64,000 nucleotides of DNA from Candidatus Kapaibacterium sp. Lineage in GTDB: Bacteria; Bacteroidota; Ignavibacteria; Kapaibacteriales; JAEUSM01. Each line of letters begins with the position of its first letter. Position 1 is the stretch's first letter. The stretch covers positions 186,001-250,000 of the forward strand of contig JAEUSM010000007.1 in the NCBI GenBank assembly GCA_016788785.1, written 5' to 3'. Position numbers and translations under genes: made by a program. Positions 51,476-60,248 of the stretch are shown piece by piece. The notes below the pieces were generated by a model. It saw nothing but the letters and a program-made list of their open reading frames with translations. It made no database searches and had not been told where the DNA came from.

Positions 51476-52087
51476 TCATTTATCCAAATCGATAATGAGA
51501 TTTTTCAATTTTTCCTTTAGTAATGCTTTGCCACGAAAAACACGAGATTTGACAGTTCCAACTTCAATCGAAAGTATTTCAGCAACTTCATCAAAGGTGT
51601 ATTGTTGAATTTCCTTCAAAATCAATACTTCTCTATAGTGAGGTTGAAGTGAATTTAACGCCTTTTGGACTTGCAAAGACACATAGTTTTTATCATACTT
51701 TACTTCAGGTGAATCTGCTGAATCTATTAATTCTGTCAAATTATAATCACCTGCTTCTTCAAAGTTCTCAAGAGAAGTAATTGTTTGTTTTGAATTTTTT
51801 TTGAGAAAATCTCGAGCAAGATTTGCAGCAATTGCAAATAACCACGTAGCAAATTTATGTTCAGCGTTAAATTGAGATACATTCAAATATACTTTCACAA
51901 AAACTTCTTGAGATAAATCATACGCATCATCATAATCTCCTACATATCGATAAAGAAAGTTGATAATTCGTTCTTTATAACGACTCATTATCTCTACAAA
52001 TGCAGCATTTTCTTTATTACTGATGAAGGTTATTAACTCTTTATCTGAATAATTTTTGTAGTCAATGTGCTTCATTGCCATGCTCAT
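51476..52087 (-). CDS. ECF-type RNA polymerase sigma factor
   Basis: A 203-residue sigma-70-family ECF factor. Region 2 includes YVGDYDDAYDLSQEVFVKVY (core and -10 binding), and region 4 includes FDEVAEILSIEVGTVKSRVFRGKALL (-35 binding). The start could be any of three closely spaced ATGs from 52087. Its partner is probably the membrane protein 18 bp downstream. A GGAAC-containing element upstream (52110-52125) may be its own target, as is common for ECF factors. Confidence 0.93.
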   Translation of the reverse strand: MSMAMKHIDYKNYSDKELITFISNKENAAFVEIMSRYKERIINFLYRYVGDYDDAYDLSQEVFVKVYLNVSQFNAEHKFATWLFAIAANLARDFLKKNSKQTITSLENFEEAGDYNLTELIDSADSPEVKYDKNYVSLQVQKALNSLQPHYREVLILKEIQQYTFDEVAEILSIEVGTVKSRVFRGKALLKEKLKNLIIDLDK

Positions 52088-52109
52088 AGTTACTTGTAGT
52101 ACTGCTTTA

Positions 52110-52125
52110 GGAACAAAAAAGTTCC
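52110..52125 (-). promoter_or_regulatory. Candidate ECF -35 element / inverted repeat
   Basis: The reverse strand reads GGAAC-TTTTTT-GTTCC, an inverted repeat whose first half, GGAACTT, matches the common ECF -35 motif. It lies 23-38 bases upstream of the sigma ATG. A -10 element is not clear. Confidence 0.35.
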
Positions 52126-52150
52126 ATTATTTTTGAAAATGATGTCAATT

Positions 52151-53509
52151 TTATTGAAAAATTTCTTTAATAGCCAAAGAAATTCTTTCTACTGGTAGAA
52201 TTTCTAATGTCGTTTGAAGTTCCAATTTTGTTACATTCGCTTTTGGAATAACTGCTTTTTTGAATCCTAATTTTTGTGCCTCACTCAATCTTTTTTCAAT
52301 ATCTGAGACTGCTCGCACTTCACCCGTCAATCCAACTTCACCGATTATAACCGTTTTTTCTTTAACGACAGTGTCTTTATAAGAACTTACAATAGCACAC
52401 GCAATAGCCAAATCAACAGCTGGGTCTTCGACAGACAATCCACCGACAATATTCACAAAAACATCAGCTTCTCGAAGACCTAAACCAATTCTTTTTTCTA
52501 AAACAGCAACAATCATCTGAAAACGCTTATAGTCATAACCATTGATAGAACGTTGTGGTTGTGGATAGGGAGTTTTTGCCACTAATGCTTGTATCTCGAT
52601 AAGTAAGGTTCGCGTTCCTTCAATTGTAGAGGTTATACTCGTTCCTGCATAACTGGTAGAATAGTCCGACATAAACAGTTCAGATGGATTTGTAACCTCT
52701 TGCAAACCATTTTTTACCATTCGGAAAATTCCTAATTCATTTGTTGGACCAAAACGATTTTTGATAGCTCGAACGATTCTATACGAAAGTGTTTTGTCTC
52801 CTTCAAATTGCAATACCGTATCTACCATGTGTTCCAATATTTTTGGTCCTGCAATTGTCCCCTCTTTCGTTACATGACCAATTAAAAAAATGGGCTTTCC
52901 TAATTGTTTTGCATATTTCATCAACAATGAAGCACATTGCCGAATTTGGGTTGTACTTCCAGGTGGTGCATCGATATTTGGATCAAACACAGTTTGGATT
53001 GAATCCACTATCACTAAACCAAATTCATCTGAGGATAAAACAGCATCTAAGACTGACATATCAGTTTCAGCAGCAATTTTAATTTTTCGTTTCTTATCAA
53101 ATAATCGTTCAGACCGCATCTTTACTTGGTAAAGCGACTCCTCACCTGTGATATACAACGGTGTAATTGAATCTGGAACAGTCGCACACATTTGCAATAA
53201 CAACGTAGATTTTCCAATTCCTGGATCTCCACCCAAAAGAATCAATGAGCCTTGGGTAATGCCTCCACCTAATACTCTGTCCAATTCTGCGTTATTGGTT
53301 GTTAATCGTTCTTGTTCTTGCACTGGGACTTCATCTAAATACACTATGGATTTTGCTGTTTGTAGTGAATCAAATGTTTTCAAATGTGGTTTCGATGTTT
53401 GTTGAACCTCTTCCATAGAATCCCAAGATGAACAATTGGAACAACGTCCCAACCACTTTGGCGAAGTTGCGTTACATTGATTACAAACAAATATTGATTT
53501 TTGTTTCAT
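52151..53509 (-). CDS. radA: DNA repair protein RadA
   Basis: A 452-residue RadA/Sms. The N-terminal zinc finger uses C9, C12, C23 and C26. The RecA-like core has Walker A GGDPGIGKSTLL (about residue 95) and the family KNRFGPTNELGIF motif. The C-terminal Lon-protease-like domain includes GLSVEDPAVDLAIACAI. It is a RecA-dependent helicase for branch migration in recombination. It is upstream of the sigma gene with a 63-bp gap. Confidence 0.96.
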   Translation of the reverse strand: MKQKSIFVCNQCNATSPKWLGRCSNCSSWDSMEEVQQTSKPHLKTFDSLQTAKSIVYLDEVPVQEQERLTTNNAELDRVLGGGITQGSLILLGGDPGIGKSTLLLQMCATVPDSITPLYITGEESLYQVKMRSERLFDKKRKIKIAAETDMSVLDAVLSSDEFGLVIVDSIQTVFDPNIDAPPGSTTQIRQCASLLMKYAKQLGKPIFLIGHVTKEGTIAGPKILEHMVDTVLQFEGDKTLSYRIVRAIKNRFGPTNELGIFRMVKNGLQEVTNPSELFMSDYSTSYAGTSITSTIEGTRTLLIEIQALVAKTPYPQPQRSINGYDYKRFQMIVAVLEKRIGLGLREADVFVNIVGGLSVEDPAVDLAIACAIVSSYKDTVVKEKTVIIGEVGLTGEVRAVSDIEKRLSEAQKLGFKKAVIPKANVTKLELQTTLEILPVERISLAIKEIFQ

Positions 53510-53572
53510 TGGTTATTGAACTTTTTGATTTTGAACGATGTTACATTATGACTTCAAAATTATCGTTAATTT

Positions 53573-54463
53573 ATGAGTACACATTCCTTCGACCAAGCAT
53601 TAATAGACTCTTCTTTACTCCATTGCAAAAATGTTACCTACAAATATGCAAAAACATTTTATTTTGCTTCGTATTTTCTTTCAAATGAGAAAAGAAGTGC
53701 TTGTTATGCTGTTTACGCATTTTGTCGGTATGTCGATGATTTGGTTGATTCATTTGAACAAAATGATGTCAATCAGTCTTTCAATGTAGCAAGTACGCAA
53801 TTGTTGCAAGAATGGCAAAAGGAGTTAGAATTAGTCTATTCTGGAACTCCGAGTACCAATCAAATTATGATTGGTTGGATGTGGGTTTTAGAACGATATC
53901 ACATTTCTTTAGATTTACCAAAGGAATTGATTGAAGGTGTTTTAATGGATACATATGTCACTACTTTTGATACTTTTGAGGAATTGTATACATACTGCTA
54001 CAAGGTCGCTTCAGTTGTTGGATTAATGACCTCTGAGATATTTCGATATACAGATAAAATTGCTCTCAACCATGCCATTGATTTAGGTATTGCTATGCAG
54101 TTAACTAATATTCTTCGGGATATAGGTGAAGATTTGGATAGAGGTAGAATTTACATTCCCCAAAAGGAATTAGAACAATTTGGTGTTACTACTGAAGAAT
54201 TGCAAAACAAATTCGTAACAGAAAAATTCATTCGATTAATGAAATTTCAGATTGAAAGAGCAAGAAAATACTACGCATCGGCTAACAAAGGAATTGCACT
54301 TTTAGAAGAAGATTCACGAACAACTGTTCGATTGATGAGTGTGAATTATAGCAGAATTTTAGATAGAATTGAGAAGAACAACTACGATGTATTTACAAAA
54401 AGAGCATCGTTAAGTTTTATCGAAAAAGCTCTTGCAGTTCCAAGAGCCTTTCTTGCTTCATAA
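53573..54463 (+). CDS. Phytoene/squalene synthase family protein
   Basis: A 296-residue trans-prenyltransferase. The two Asp-rich motifs are DDLVD (about residue 57) and DIGED in LTNILRDIGEDLDRGRIYIP (about residue 185), which bind magnesium and diphosphate. The second motif context is closest to CrtB-type phytoene synthases, but squalene synthases of the HpnC/D type share it. It condenses two GGPP or FPP molecules head to head. No desaturase (crtI) or hopanoid cyclase is in this window. It converges on yebC with 5 bp between stops. Confidence 0.88.
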   Translation: MSTHSFDQALIDSSLLHCKNVTYKYAKTFYFASYFLSNEKRSACYAVYAFCRYVDDLVDSFEQNDVNQSFNVASTQLLQEWQKELELVYSGTPSTNQIMIGWMWVLERYHISLDLPKELIEGVLMDTYVTTFDTFEELYTYCYKVASVVGLMTSEIFRYTDKIALNHAIDLGIAMQLTNILRDIGEDLDRGRIYIPQKELEQFGVTTEELQNKFVTEKFIRLMKFQIERARKYYASANKGIALLEEDSRTTVRLMSVNYSRILDRIEKNNYDVFTKRASLSFIEKALAVPRAFLAS

Positions 54464-54468
54464 AATTA

Positions 54469-55176
54469 TTATTTCATATTGTGATAGACTGCTTGTACAT
54501 CATCATCTTCTTCCAAACCATCAATAACTTTTAACACTTCGTCTAACTGGTCATCATTTACTTCTACAAAAGTATTAGGAATCCTTTGTAATTCTGCACT
54601 GATAACGGCAATAGCTTTTTGGTCAAAGTATTTTTGTATTCCTGCAAATTGGTCGTAAGGTGCATAAACAGTAACTTTGCCGTCTTCAGTTTCAATTTCT
54701 TCAGCACCAAAGTCAATAAGTTCTAATTCAATTTCATCTAAGGATATTTCACCTGCCTCAAAGGTAAACACACTTTTTCTGTCAAATACAAAATCCAATG
54801 CACCATTTGTACCCAATGAACCACCATTTTTATTGAAATGCATCCGAACATTTGCTACAGTTCTATTCTGATTATCAGTTGCAGTTTCAACAATAACAGC
54901 AACTCCATGAGGAGCATATCCCTCATATACCAACTCCACATAAGAATCTTGATCTTTGCTTGATGCTTTTTTAATAGCGGCTTCAATTCTATCTTTAGGC
55001 ATATTAACACCTTTGGCATTTTGAATCGCCGTTCTCAAACGTGGGTTATTTGCAGGGTCAGGTCCAGATTGTTTTACAGAAATCGCAATTTCTTTTCCCC
55101 ATCTTGTGAAGGCTTTCGCCATTTTATCCCATCGTTTTTCTTTTCTTGCTCGTCTAAATTCAAAGGCTCTTCCCAT
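54469..55176 (-). CDS. YebC/PmpR-family protein
   Basis: A 235-residue YebC-family protein with the standard N-terminus MGRAFEFRRARKEKRWDKMAKAFTRWGKEI and the GYAPHGVAVIVET and NVRMHFNKNGGSLG segments. Members act as transcription regulators and, in recent work, as ribosome-associated factors that relieve polyproline stalling, which would overlap with EF-P elsewhere in this window. A TATTTTTG promoter box lies 40 bases upstream of its ATG. Confidence 0.95.
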   Translation of the reverse strand: MGRAFEFRRARKEKRWDKMAKAFTRWGKEIAISVKQSGPDPANNPRLRTAIQNAKGVNMPKDRIEAAIKKASSKDQDSYVELVYEGYAPHGVAVIVETATDNQNRTVANVRMHFNKNGGSLGTNGALDFVFDRKSVFTFEAGEISLDEIELELIDFGAEEIETEDGKVTVYAPYDQFAGIQKYFDQKAIAVISAELQRIPNTFVEVNDDQLDEVLKVIDGLEEDDDVQAVYHNMK

Positions 55177-55215
55177 AATGGTATTGTTTTTATTGGTTTT
55201 TTCAGTAATTTGCTA

Positions 55216-55223
55216 CAAAAATA
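55216..55223 (-). promoter_or_regulatory. -7 promoter box for yebC
   Basis: The reverse strand reads TATTTTTG (TAnnTTTG), 40 bases upstream of the yebC ATG. No -33 TTG at standard spacing. Confidence 0.45.
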
Positions 55224-55254
55224 CGAAATTCTTTCAACCTTTTAGTTCTCAAAT

Positions 55255-55725
55255 ATGAATAATCTTCTTAGAATTATCTTCGTTCTCTCATTTTCATTTT
55301 GCTATAGCTGTGCAACAGTGGAAAAAGGTAAAAGTGAATGGGAGGGTTCGACAATCGAGTTTGCACGAGGTTCGTGCTTTGGAATGTGTCCAGTATATAT
55401 GCTAACAGTTCATGGCAATGGAAAAGTCTATTACAACGGATATTCTCACACAAAAGAAGGTATAGATTCAACTACTATTTCAAAAAAATCGGTCAATATA
55501 CTCTTTAGCACCTTGATAAATAATGGCTTTTTTCAATTAGAGTCTAAATATCTTAATACATCTATTCCAGATTTGCCTACTGCAACAATTTCGTTACTTC
55601 ATTTAAATAACAAAAAAACAGTACAACACACATCTGGAATTTCTACAGCTCCCAAATGGGTAGGAGAATTTGACTATACTATTGATTCTATTGTAAATGT
55701 TGAACGATGGACATCTCAAAAGTAA
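55255..55725 (+). CDS. DUF6438-type lipoprotein
   Basis: A 156-residue predicted lipoprotein; the signal ends at a cysteine in CYSC (about residue 19). Residues 35-60 carry RGSCFGMCPVYMLTVHGNGKVYYNGY, the signature of DUF6438, with a possible disulfide between the two cysteines. Function is unknown. The last 29 bases overlap the PlsC gene, which suggests coupled translation with the lipid genes that follow. Confidence 0.8.
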   Translation: MNNLLRIIFVLSFSFCYSCATVEKGKSEWEGSTIEFARGSCFGMCPVYMLTVHGNGKVYYNGYSHTKEGIDSTTISKKSVNILFSTLINNGFFQLESKYLNTSIPDLPTATISLLHLNNKKTVQHTSGISTAPKWVGEFDYTIDSIVNVERWTSQK

Positions 55726-56467
55726 AAAAATAAATATTGTGATTATACTTAGATTTTTAGGAGTTATATTTTTAACAGTTTACTATGGAGTTCGAGTATA
55801 CATTTATATGAGAATCCAAGGGAATAAGTCTGTATTTACCGTTCAAGCTATGGATTGGGCAAAAAAGTTGTTATCAATCTGTGGCGTTACTCTCACTGTG
55901 AATAATATTTATAATACAAATCTCGAAAATGATTTTGTTATTGTGCCTAATCATACTTCGTTATTAGATATACCGGTCCTCATTGCAACTATTCCTAACA
56001 TTAGAATAATGTACAAGCGTGATTTAGAGAAAGTGCCCATATTCGGTTGGATTATGAAAAATTCCCCTTATATTGCAATAGATAGAGAAGACCCAAAAAA
56101 GGCATTGATTACGTTGCAACAAACTATAGAATCTATGAAAGAGGGTTCATCTGTAGTTGTATTCCCTGAAGGAACTCGAGCTGCTGGTGAAGCTCTTGGA
56201 GAATTTAAAAGGGGAGCTTTCTATTTGGCAATTAAAGCACAAAAACCAATACTTCCAGTTTCAATTGTTGGAACTCATAAAGTTCTTCCAAATTCATCAA
56301 TACAAATTCGTCCTAATCCAGTTACCTTAAATATCTCGAAATCGATTGAAATAAATGATTCAATCACGAAGACTGAAGAAAAAAACTTAATATCGGAAGT
56401 TCATTCAATTATCTCAAACTTAATGACCTATGATGCAACCACTTTTGAATTGGATACAAGCAGCTAG
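55697..56467 (+). CDS. plsC: 1-acyl-sn-glycerol-3-phosphate acyltransferase
   Basis: A 256-residue PlsC-family acyltransferase. An N-terminal TM (about 12-32) is followed by the catalytic motif NHTSLLD (His-x4-Asp, about residue 81), the glycerophosphate-binding VFPEGTRAAGE (about residue 158) and PILPVSIVGTHK. It adds the second acyl chain to lysophosphatidic acid at the inner membrane. It overlaps the DUF6438 lipoprotein by 29 bp and ubiA-like by 38 bp, so the three genes form one transcript. Confidence 0.92.
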   Translation: MLNDGHLKSKKINIVIILRFLGVIFLTVYYGVRVYIYMRIQGNKSVFTVQAMDWAKKLLSICGVTLTVNNIYNTNLENDFVIVPNHTSLLDIPVLIATIPNIRIMYKRDLEKVPIFGWIMKNSPYIAIDREDPKKALITLQQTIESMKEGSSVVVFPEGTRAAGEALGEFKRGAFYLAIKAQKPILPVSIVGTHKVLPNSSIQIRPNPVTLNISKSIEINDSITKTEEKNLISEVHSIISNLMTYDATTFELDTSS

Positions 56468-57308
56468 AATACCTTCAGTTATAAACATCCTAATTCCTAT
56501 TTTATTTGGTGTTTCGTTTTCAATTCATAGTGTTACTAACTTTGAATTTTTCTTATTACTATTCCTATCGTTTTTGTTTAGTCTCACAATAGTATTTCTT
56601 AACGATGTAGCAGATGTGCAAGCAGATAAAAACAACAGCAATTATACTCTTTATTCTGGTGGTTCTCGCGTAATTCAAGATAACAAACTATCTCAAAAAT
56701 CAATTGAAATTGCCGGTTATTCAATTGCAATGTTACTTGTTATAATTGGTGTTGTCATATCTGTTCTGACAAAAAACACCTATCTGTTTTTGTATCCTAT
56801 TGCCTCAATTCTCTTACTATTTTGCTATAGTTATCCTCCATTAAAACTCAATTACCGAGGTGGTGGAGAATTGCTGCAAGGAATTGGATGTGGAATTGTA
56901 CTTCCTATGTTTGGATTTTCCTTATATTCTGGAAGTCATCTATTTGATTTTTCCATCCTGTTACCATACTGTGCATTACATACAGCTTCTTCAATAGGAA
57001 CATCTCTTCCTGATACTGAGGCTGATATCAAATCAAACAAAAAAACAGTTGCAGCAATATATGGCAAAGAAATCGGCTCATTTATTGCTGCAACAATTAT
57101 TATAATGACAACTATCATTGCTTTCCTTATAAAACCAAGTTTTTCATCAAGTTATCTGCTGTTTGGTTTTATGATTCCATTGATTCTTCCAGTCATTCAA
57201 TGTACACTTATTCCGATAATGAAACGCAAAAGAATTGCCGTGTTCTTCTCGGGAATGTTGCCACTTTTAGCGGTGGTTTCATTTAGTTTGGGAAGGATAT
57301 TACCATAG
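56430..57308 (+). CDS. UbiA-family prenyltransferase
   Basis: A 292-residue integral membrane prenyltransferase with about 8-9 TMs. The first Asp-rich motif is NDVADVQAD (about residue 62) and the second is DTEADIKSNKK (about residue 193), which bind the prenyl diphosphate through magnesium. The extended first motif and family length fit MenA-type 1,4-dihydroxy-2-naphthoate prenyltransferase for menaquinone, but other UbiA acceptors are possible. It overlaps plsC by 38 bp and converges with the dehydrogenase gene, overlapping by 9 bp. Confidence 0.85.
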   Translation: MMQPLLNWIQAARIPSVINILIPILFGVSFSIHSVTNFEFFLLLFLSFLFSLTIVFLNDVADVQADKNNSNYTLYSGGSRVIQDNKLSQKSIEIAGYSIAMLLVIIGVVISVLTKNTYLFLYPIASILLLFCYSYPPLKLNYRGGGELLQGIGCGIVLPMFGFSLYSGSHLFDFSILLPYCALHTASSIGTSLPDTEADIKSNKKTVAAIYGKEIGSFIAATIIIMTTIIAFLIKPSFSSSYLLFGFMIPLILPVIQCTLIPIMKRKRIAVFFSGMLPLLAVVSFSLGRILP

Positions 57309-58289
57309 TTCATTGTCTGCTTTTCCAGTCGTATTCCATTGGTAAAAACTATAGAAAGTTGATTCAGAAATGTTTTCTATTGCATTCGACGTTAAAAAGG
57401 CTTGATGCGAAGTTACCAATACATTCGGAAATGTTAATAATCGAGCAATCATATCATCTTGAACAATGGTGTCAGAAAAATCATAATGGAATAGTCCTTG
57501 TTCAAGCTCATAAACATCTAAACCAACACTATGGAATTTGCCCGCTTTCAAGGCTTGAATAAGTGCTTTTGTGTCAATCAATCCACCTCGAGAGGTGTTT
57601 ATTAGCATTACACCATCTTTCATCATATCAATGGATTCTTTGTTGATAATGTATTTAGTTTCGGGATTTAATGGAACTAACAATGTAATTACATCACTGT
57701 GTTGAAAGAGATATTCTTTTGAAACATATTCAACTCCATAGTTTTGTGATAGTAGTTCATTTGGGTATTTATCGTATGCTAAGACTTTGCATCCAAACCC
57801 ATTAAGAATTTTGGTCAATACAGAACCAATTTTTCCTGTTCCAATTACACCCACCGTTTTACCATTCATATCAAAACCAACTAAACCAGAAAGTGAAAAA
57901 TTCAAATCTCTCACTCTATTATGGGCTTTGATAAGTTTTCGATTTAACGCCATTATCAACGTTATTGTGTGTTCTGCCACAGAATATGGAGAATATGCAG
58001 GAACATTTGCCACTTTTATTCCTAATTCTTTTGCTTTTTTTACATCTACGTGATTGTAACCAGCAGAACGTAATGCTATAAATCTAATTCCATTCTGATG
58101 TAATTGATTAATAACTTCAGTTGAAGCATCATCATTTCCAAAAATTGCAATTCCGTCAGCACCTTTGCTTAATGAGACCGTTTCTTTTGTTAATCGAATT
58201 GGCAAATACTTTACTTCAAATTGATAGTTGTTTGCTTTTTCTAAATACGACTGTTCAAAATCGTGAGTATCATACACTATTATTTTCAT
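57300..58289 (-). CDS. D-2-hydroxyacid dehydrogenase, LdhA-like
   Basis: A 329-residue NAD-dependent D-isomer-specific dehydrogenase. The Rossmann motif is GVIGTGKIGSVL (about residue 150). The substrate Arg-region is ALRSAGYNHVDV, NTSRGGLID is present, and the catalytic His is in TSHQAF near the C-terminus. Overall similarity is to fermentative D-lactate dehydrogenase, interconverting pyruvate and D-lactate. A strong AAAGGAGAAG site precedes the ATG. It is downstream of the terminator at 58313-58338, so it likely has its own promoter. Confidence 0.93.
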   Translation of the reverse strand: MKIIVYDTHDFEQSYLEKANNYQFEVKYLPIRLTKETVSLSKGADGIAIFGNDDASTEVINQLHQNGIRFIALRSAGYNHVDVKKAKELGIKVANVPAYSPYSVAEHTITLIMALNRKLIKAHNRVRDLNFSLSGLVGFDMNGKTVGVIGTGKIGSVLTKILNGFGCKVLAYDKYPNELLSQNYGVEYVSKEYLFQHSDVITLLVPLNPETKYIINKESIDMMKDGVMLINTSRGGLIDTKALIQALKAGKFHSVGLDVYELEQGLFHYDFSDTIVQDDMIARLLTFPNVLVTSHQAFLTSNAIENISESTFYSFYQWNTTGKADNELW

Positions 58290-58312
58290 AACTTCTCCTT
58301 TCTTTGGTTTGT

Positions 58313-58338
58313 AAAAAAAAAGCTCTTCGAAAAGAGCT
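58313..58338 (-). terminator. Intrinsic terminator after the Spo0M-like gene
   Basis: On the reverse strand AGCTCTT (58338-58332) pairs with AAGAGCT (58327-58321) around a four-base loop, followed by at least eight T residues. Confidence 0.92.
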
Positions 58339-58343
58339 AAACA

Positions 58344-59102
58344 TTAAAGCAATGATAGTATTGTTGTTTCTATTTTAGGAATGATTTCCTCGAAGTTTGA
58401 GGTATTTTTATCGAATTCTATTGAAACAAGTGTTTCTGAATTAAATAGACCTTTGGATTTATCAACTTCAAAAATGACCGAATAACCATCTCCTTTTGGA
58501 ATAAATGTCAACTCTACCTCTCGTATTTTTCCTTCATAAGCTCCATAAGGAGGATGATATTCAAATTCTTGATAAAATGGCAGTTTTGAACCTTTAATTC
58601 TCCCTTCTTCGATATCCGTTTTATACAATCGAAATCCCATTTTTTCCATTGCTTCGAAAAACATCGTCATTAATGGCGTTGGTTGTACTGATATATGATC
58701 TAAGTCCGTAGGGTCAACAGCAGATTCAATATCTACACCCGTTCGAATAGAAATATGATGATTGGGGTTTAATACTTCTTTTCCAAATGTCGTAATTGGA
58801 ACATCGTTTGGAATAGAGAGAGAGATTGGAATTTCAATTTCTTCATTGATTCCAATGGTGAAGGAGGAATCAATATCATAATGCATAAATGGGACTAATT
58901 TGTAGCCAATTGCATCTTCTACTTGATATTTTACATTTGCAACTAACGATAGGTAGAATTTATCTATTTTTTGTTCTGTTGAACCACCTCGAAGGTGAAT
59001 TGTTCCAGTAAGTGTACCTCCCGGTTCTATAATTGCATTGTCCAATCGAGTATCAACTTCGGCATTTCCAATGCCTACTTTAGCTAAGATTTTTTTAAAC
59101 AT
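58344..59102 (-). CDS. Spo0M-like arrestin-fold protein
   Basis: A 252-residue protein of the SpoOM family: MFKKILAKVGIGNAEVDTRLDN, then EPGGTLTGTIHLRGGSTEQKI and EIPISLSIPNDVPIT. The fold is two arrestin-like beta-sandwiches. In Bacillus Spo0M influences sporulation and cytoskeleton; this organism shows no other sign of sporulation, so the role here is unknown, probably protein scaffolding. It starts 16 bp after the polyprenyl synthase gene. Confidence 0.88.
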   Translation of the reverse strand: MFKKILAKVGIGNAEVDTRLDNAIIEPGGTLTGTIHLRGGSTEQKIDKFYLSLVANVKYQVEDAIGYKLVPFMHYDIDSSFTIGINEEIEIPISLSIPNDVPITTFGKEVLNPNHHISIRTGVDIESAVDPTDLDHISVQPTPLMTMFFEAMEKMGFRLYKTDIEEGRIKGSKLPFYQEFEYHPPYGAYEGKIREVELTFIPKGDGYSVIFEVDKSKGLFNSETLVSIEFDKNTSNFEEIIPKIETTILSLL

Positions 59103-59118
59103 ATCAAAGGAATTTGTG

Positions 59119-60150
59119 TCAAAATGCTCTATTTGCTAACAAAGTTAAGAAAAATTCTAATTCATTCTTCGCTTTATCAGAAAATAATTTTATTGATTCT
59201 TGTGAAGCTGTGAAATAACGTTCTGCAGTAGTAATAGAAACCTCCTCAATCGACAATTCTTCGAAAATTTCTTTCATATATGGAATTTCTTGTTCTGTTA
59301 TTCCTTTATTTGAACAATAATACTCTAAAAACTTCTTATGTTCTGGTTTTGTAGCGAGTTCTATTGCACTAACAATTTGAAAAGTTTTTTTGCCTTCAAT
59401 CAAGTCTTTGCCGATTTTTTTACCCACTTTTTCTTGTTCACCATACAAATCAAGGTAATCATCTTGAATTTGAAAACCTATACCTAAATTCAAAGCAAAT
59501 GTGCGAAGTGAAGAAATCTGTTCGTTAGTACAATTGGCAATCAAACCACCAATAACTGCTGACATTTCTAATAATTTAGCGGTTTTCTTTTCAATCATTT
59601 TGAGATATTCTTTTTTGCCAACGTTATTGTTATTGCTTATGCTATCATGAAACTCCAAATCAAATGCTTGACCTTCGCATACTTCAATTAACCCTGTAGT
59701 AAACGCATCAAGGATCAATGAGAAATTTTTATGATTACTGTACGCTCCAAGTAATTTGTACGCATACCCCATCATCACATCACCAGTAAGCACTCCTACT
59801 GCTTCATTCCATTTTGAATGGATGGTTTCTCTTCCTCTTCGAATAGGTGCTTTATCCATAATATCATCGTGGACTAAGGTAAAATTATGAAGAATTTCAA
59901 TAGCGATACCACTTGAGAGAGCTTCTTCATAGTTTCCATCGCCTACGGATGTAGCCGCTAAAGTTAGTATTGGACGTAATCGTTTTCCACCACCATCTAA
60001 CAAGTATTGAAACGGCTCATACAAGGTATTCGGTCCACCAATTGGCAAACGAAATGTGTTTATACTATCGTCAATTTTTTGTTTATATAGTTCAAACTTT
60101 TGTTGTAAAATCATTTTATGAGTAAGTGTATCTGTTTCAATAAATGACAT
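59119..60150 (-). CDS. Polyprenyl diphosphate synthase
   Basis: A 343-residue trans-isoprenyl diphosphate synthase. The first Asp-rich motif is DDIMD in HNFTLVHDDIMDKAPIRRG (about residue 88), and the second is DDYLD (about residue 230). A Phe five residues before the first motif is, by analogy with archaeal GGPP synthases, a chain-length limiter, so a short product (FPP or GGPP) is likely. It could feed the phytoene/squalene synthase and UbiA enzyme nearby. It has its own promoter at 60180-60210. Confidence 0.9.
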   Translation of the reverse strand: MSFIETDTLTHKMILQQKFELYKQKIDDSINTFRLPIGGPNTLYEPFQYLLDGGGKRLRPILTLAATSVGDGNYEEALSSGIAIEILHNFTLVHDDIMDKAPIRRGRETIHSKWNEAVGVLTGDVMMGYAYKLLGAYSNHKNFSLILDAFTTGLIEVCEGQAFDLEFHDSISNNNNVGKKEYLKMIEKKTAKLLEMSAVIGGLIANCTNEQISSLRTFALNLGIGFQIQDDYLDLYGEQEKVGKKIGKDLIEGKKTFQIVSAIELATKPEHKKFLEYYCSNKGITEQEIPYMKEIFEELSIEEVSITTAERYFTASQESIKLFSDKAKNELEFFLTLLANRAF

Positions 60151-60179
60151 ATTTTATATCAATATTAAATTTGGGAAGG

Positions 60180-60210
60180 CAAATGTAGTATGTTCATTAG
60201 TAACTAACAA
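60180..60210 (-). promoter_or_regulatory. Promoter for the polyprenyl synthase operon
   Basis: On the reverse strand TTG (60210-60208), 20 bases, TACATTTG (60187-60180): a full Bacteroidota-type match, 29 bases upstream of the ATG. Confidence 0.65.
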
Positions 60211-60248
60211 GAAATATTGTTGAAAAGTTCAAAGAATCTTTGTTATTG

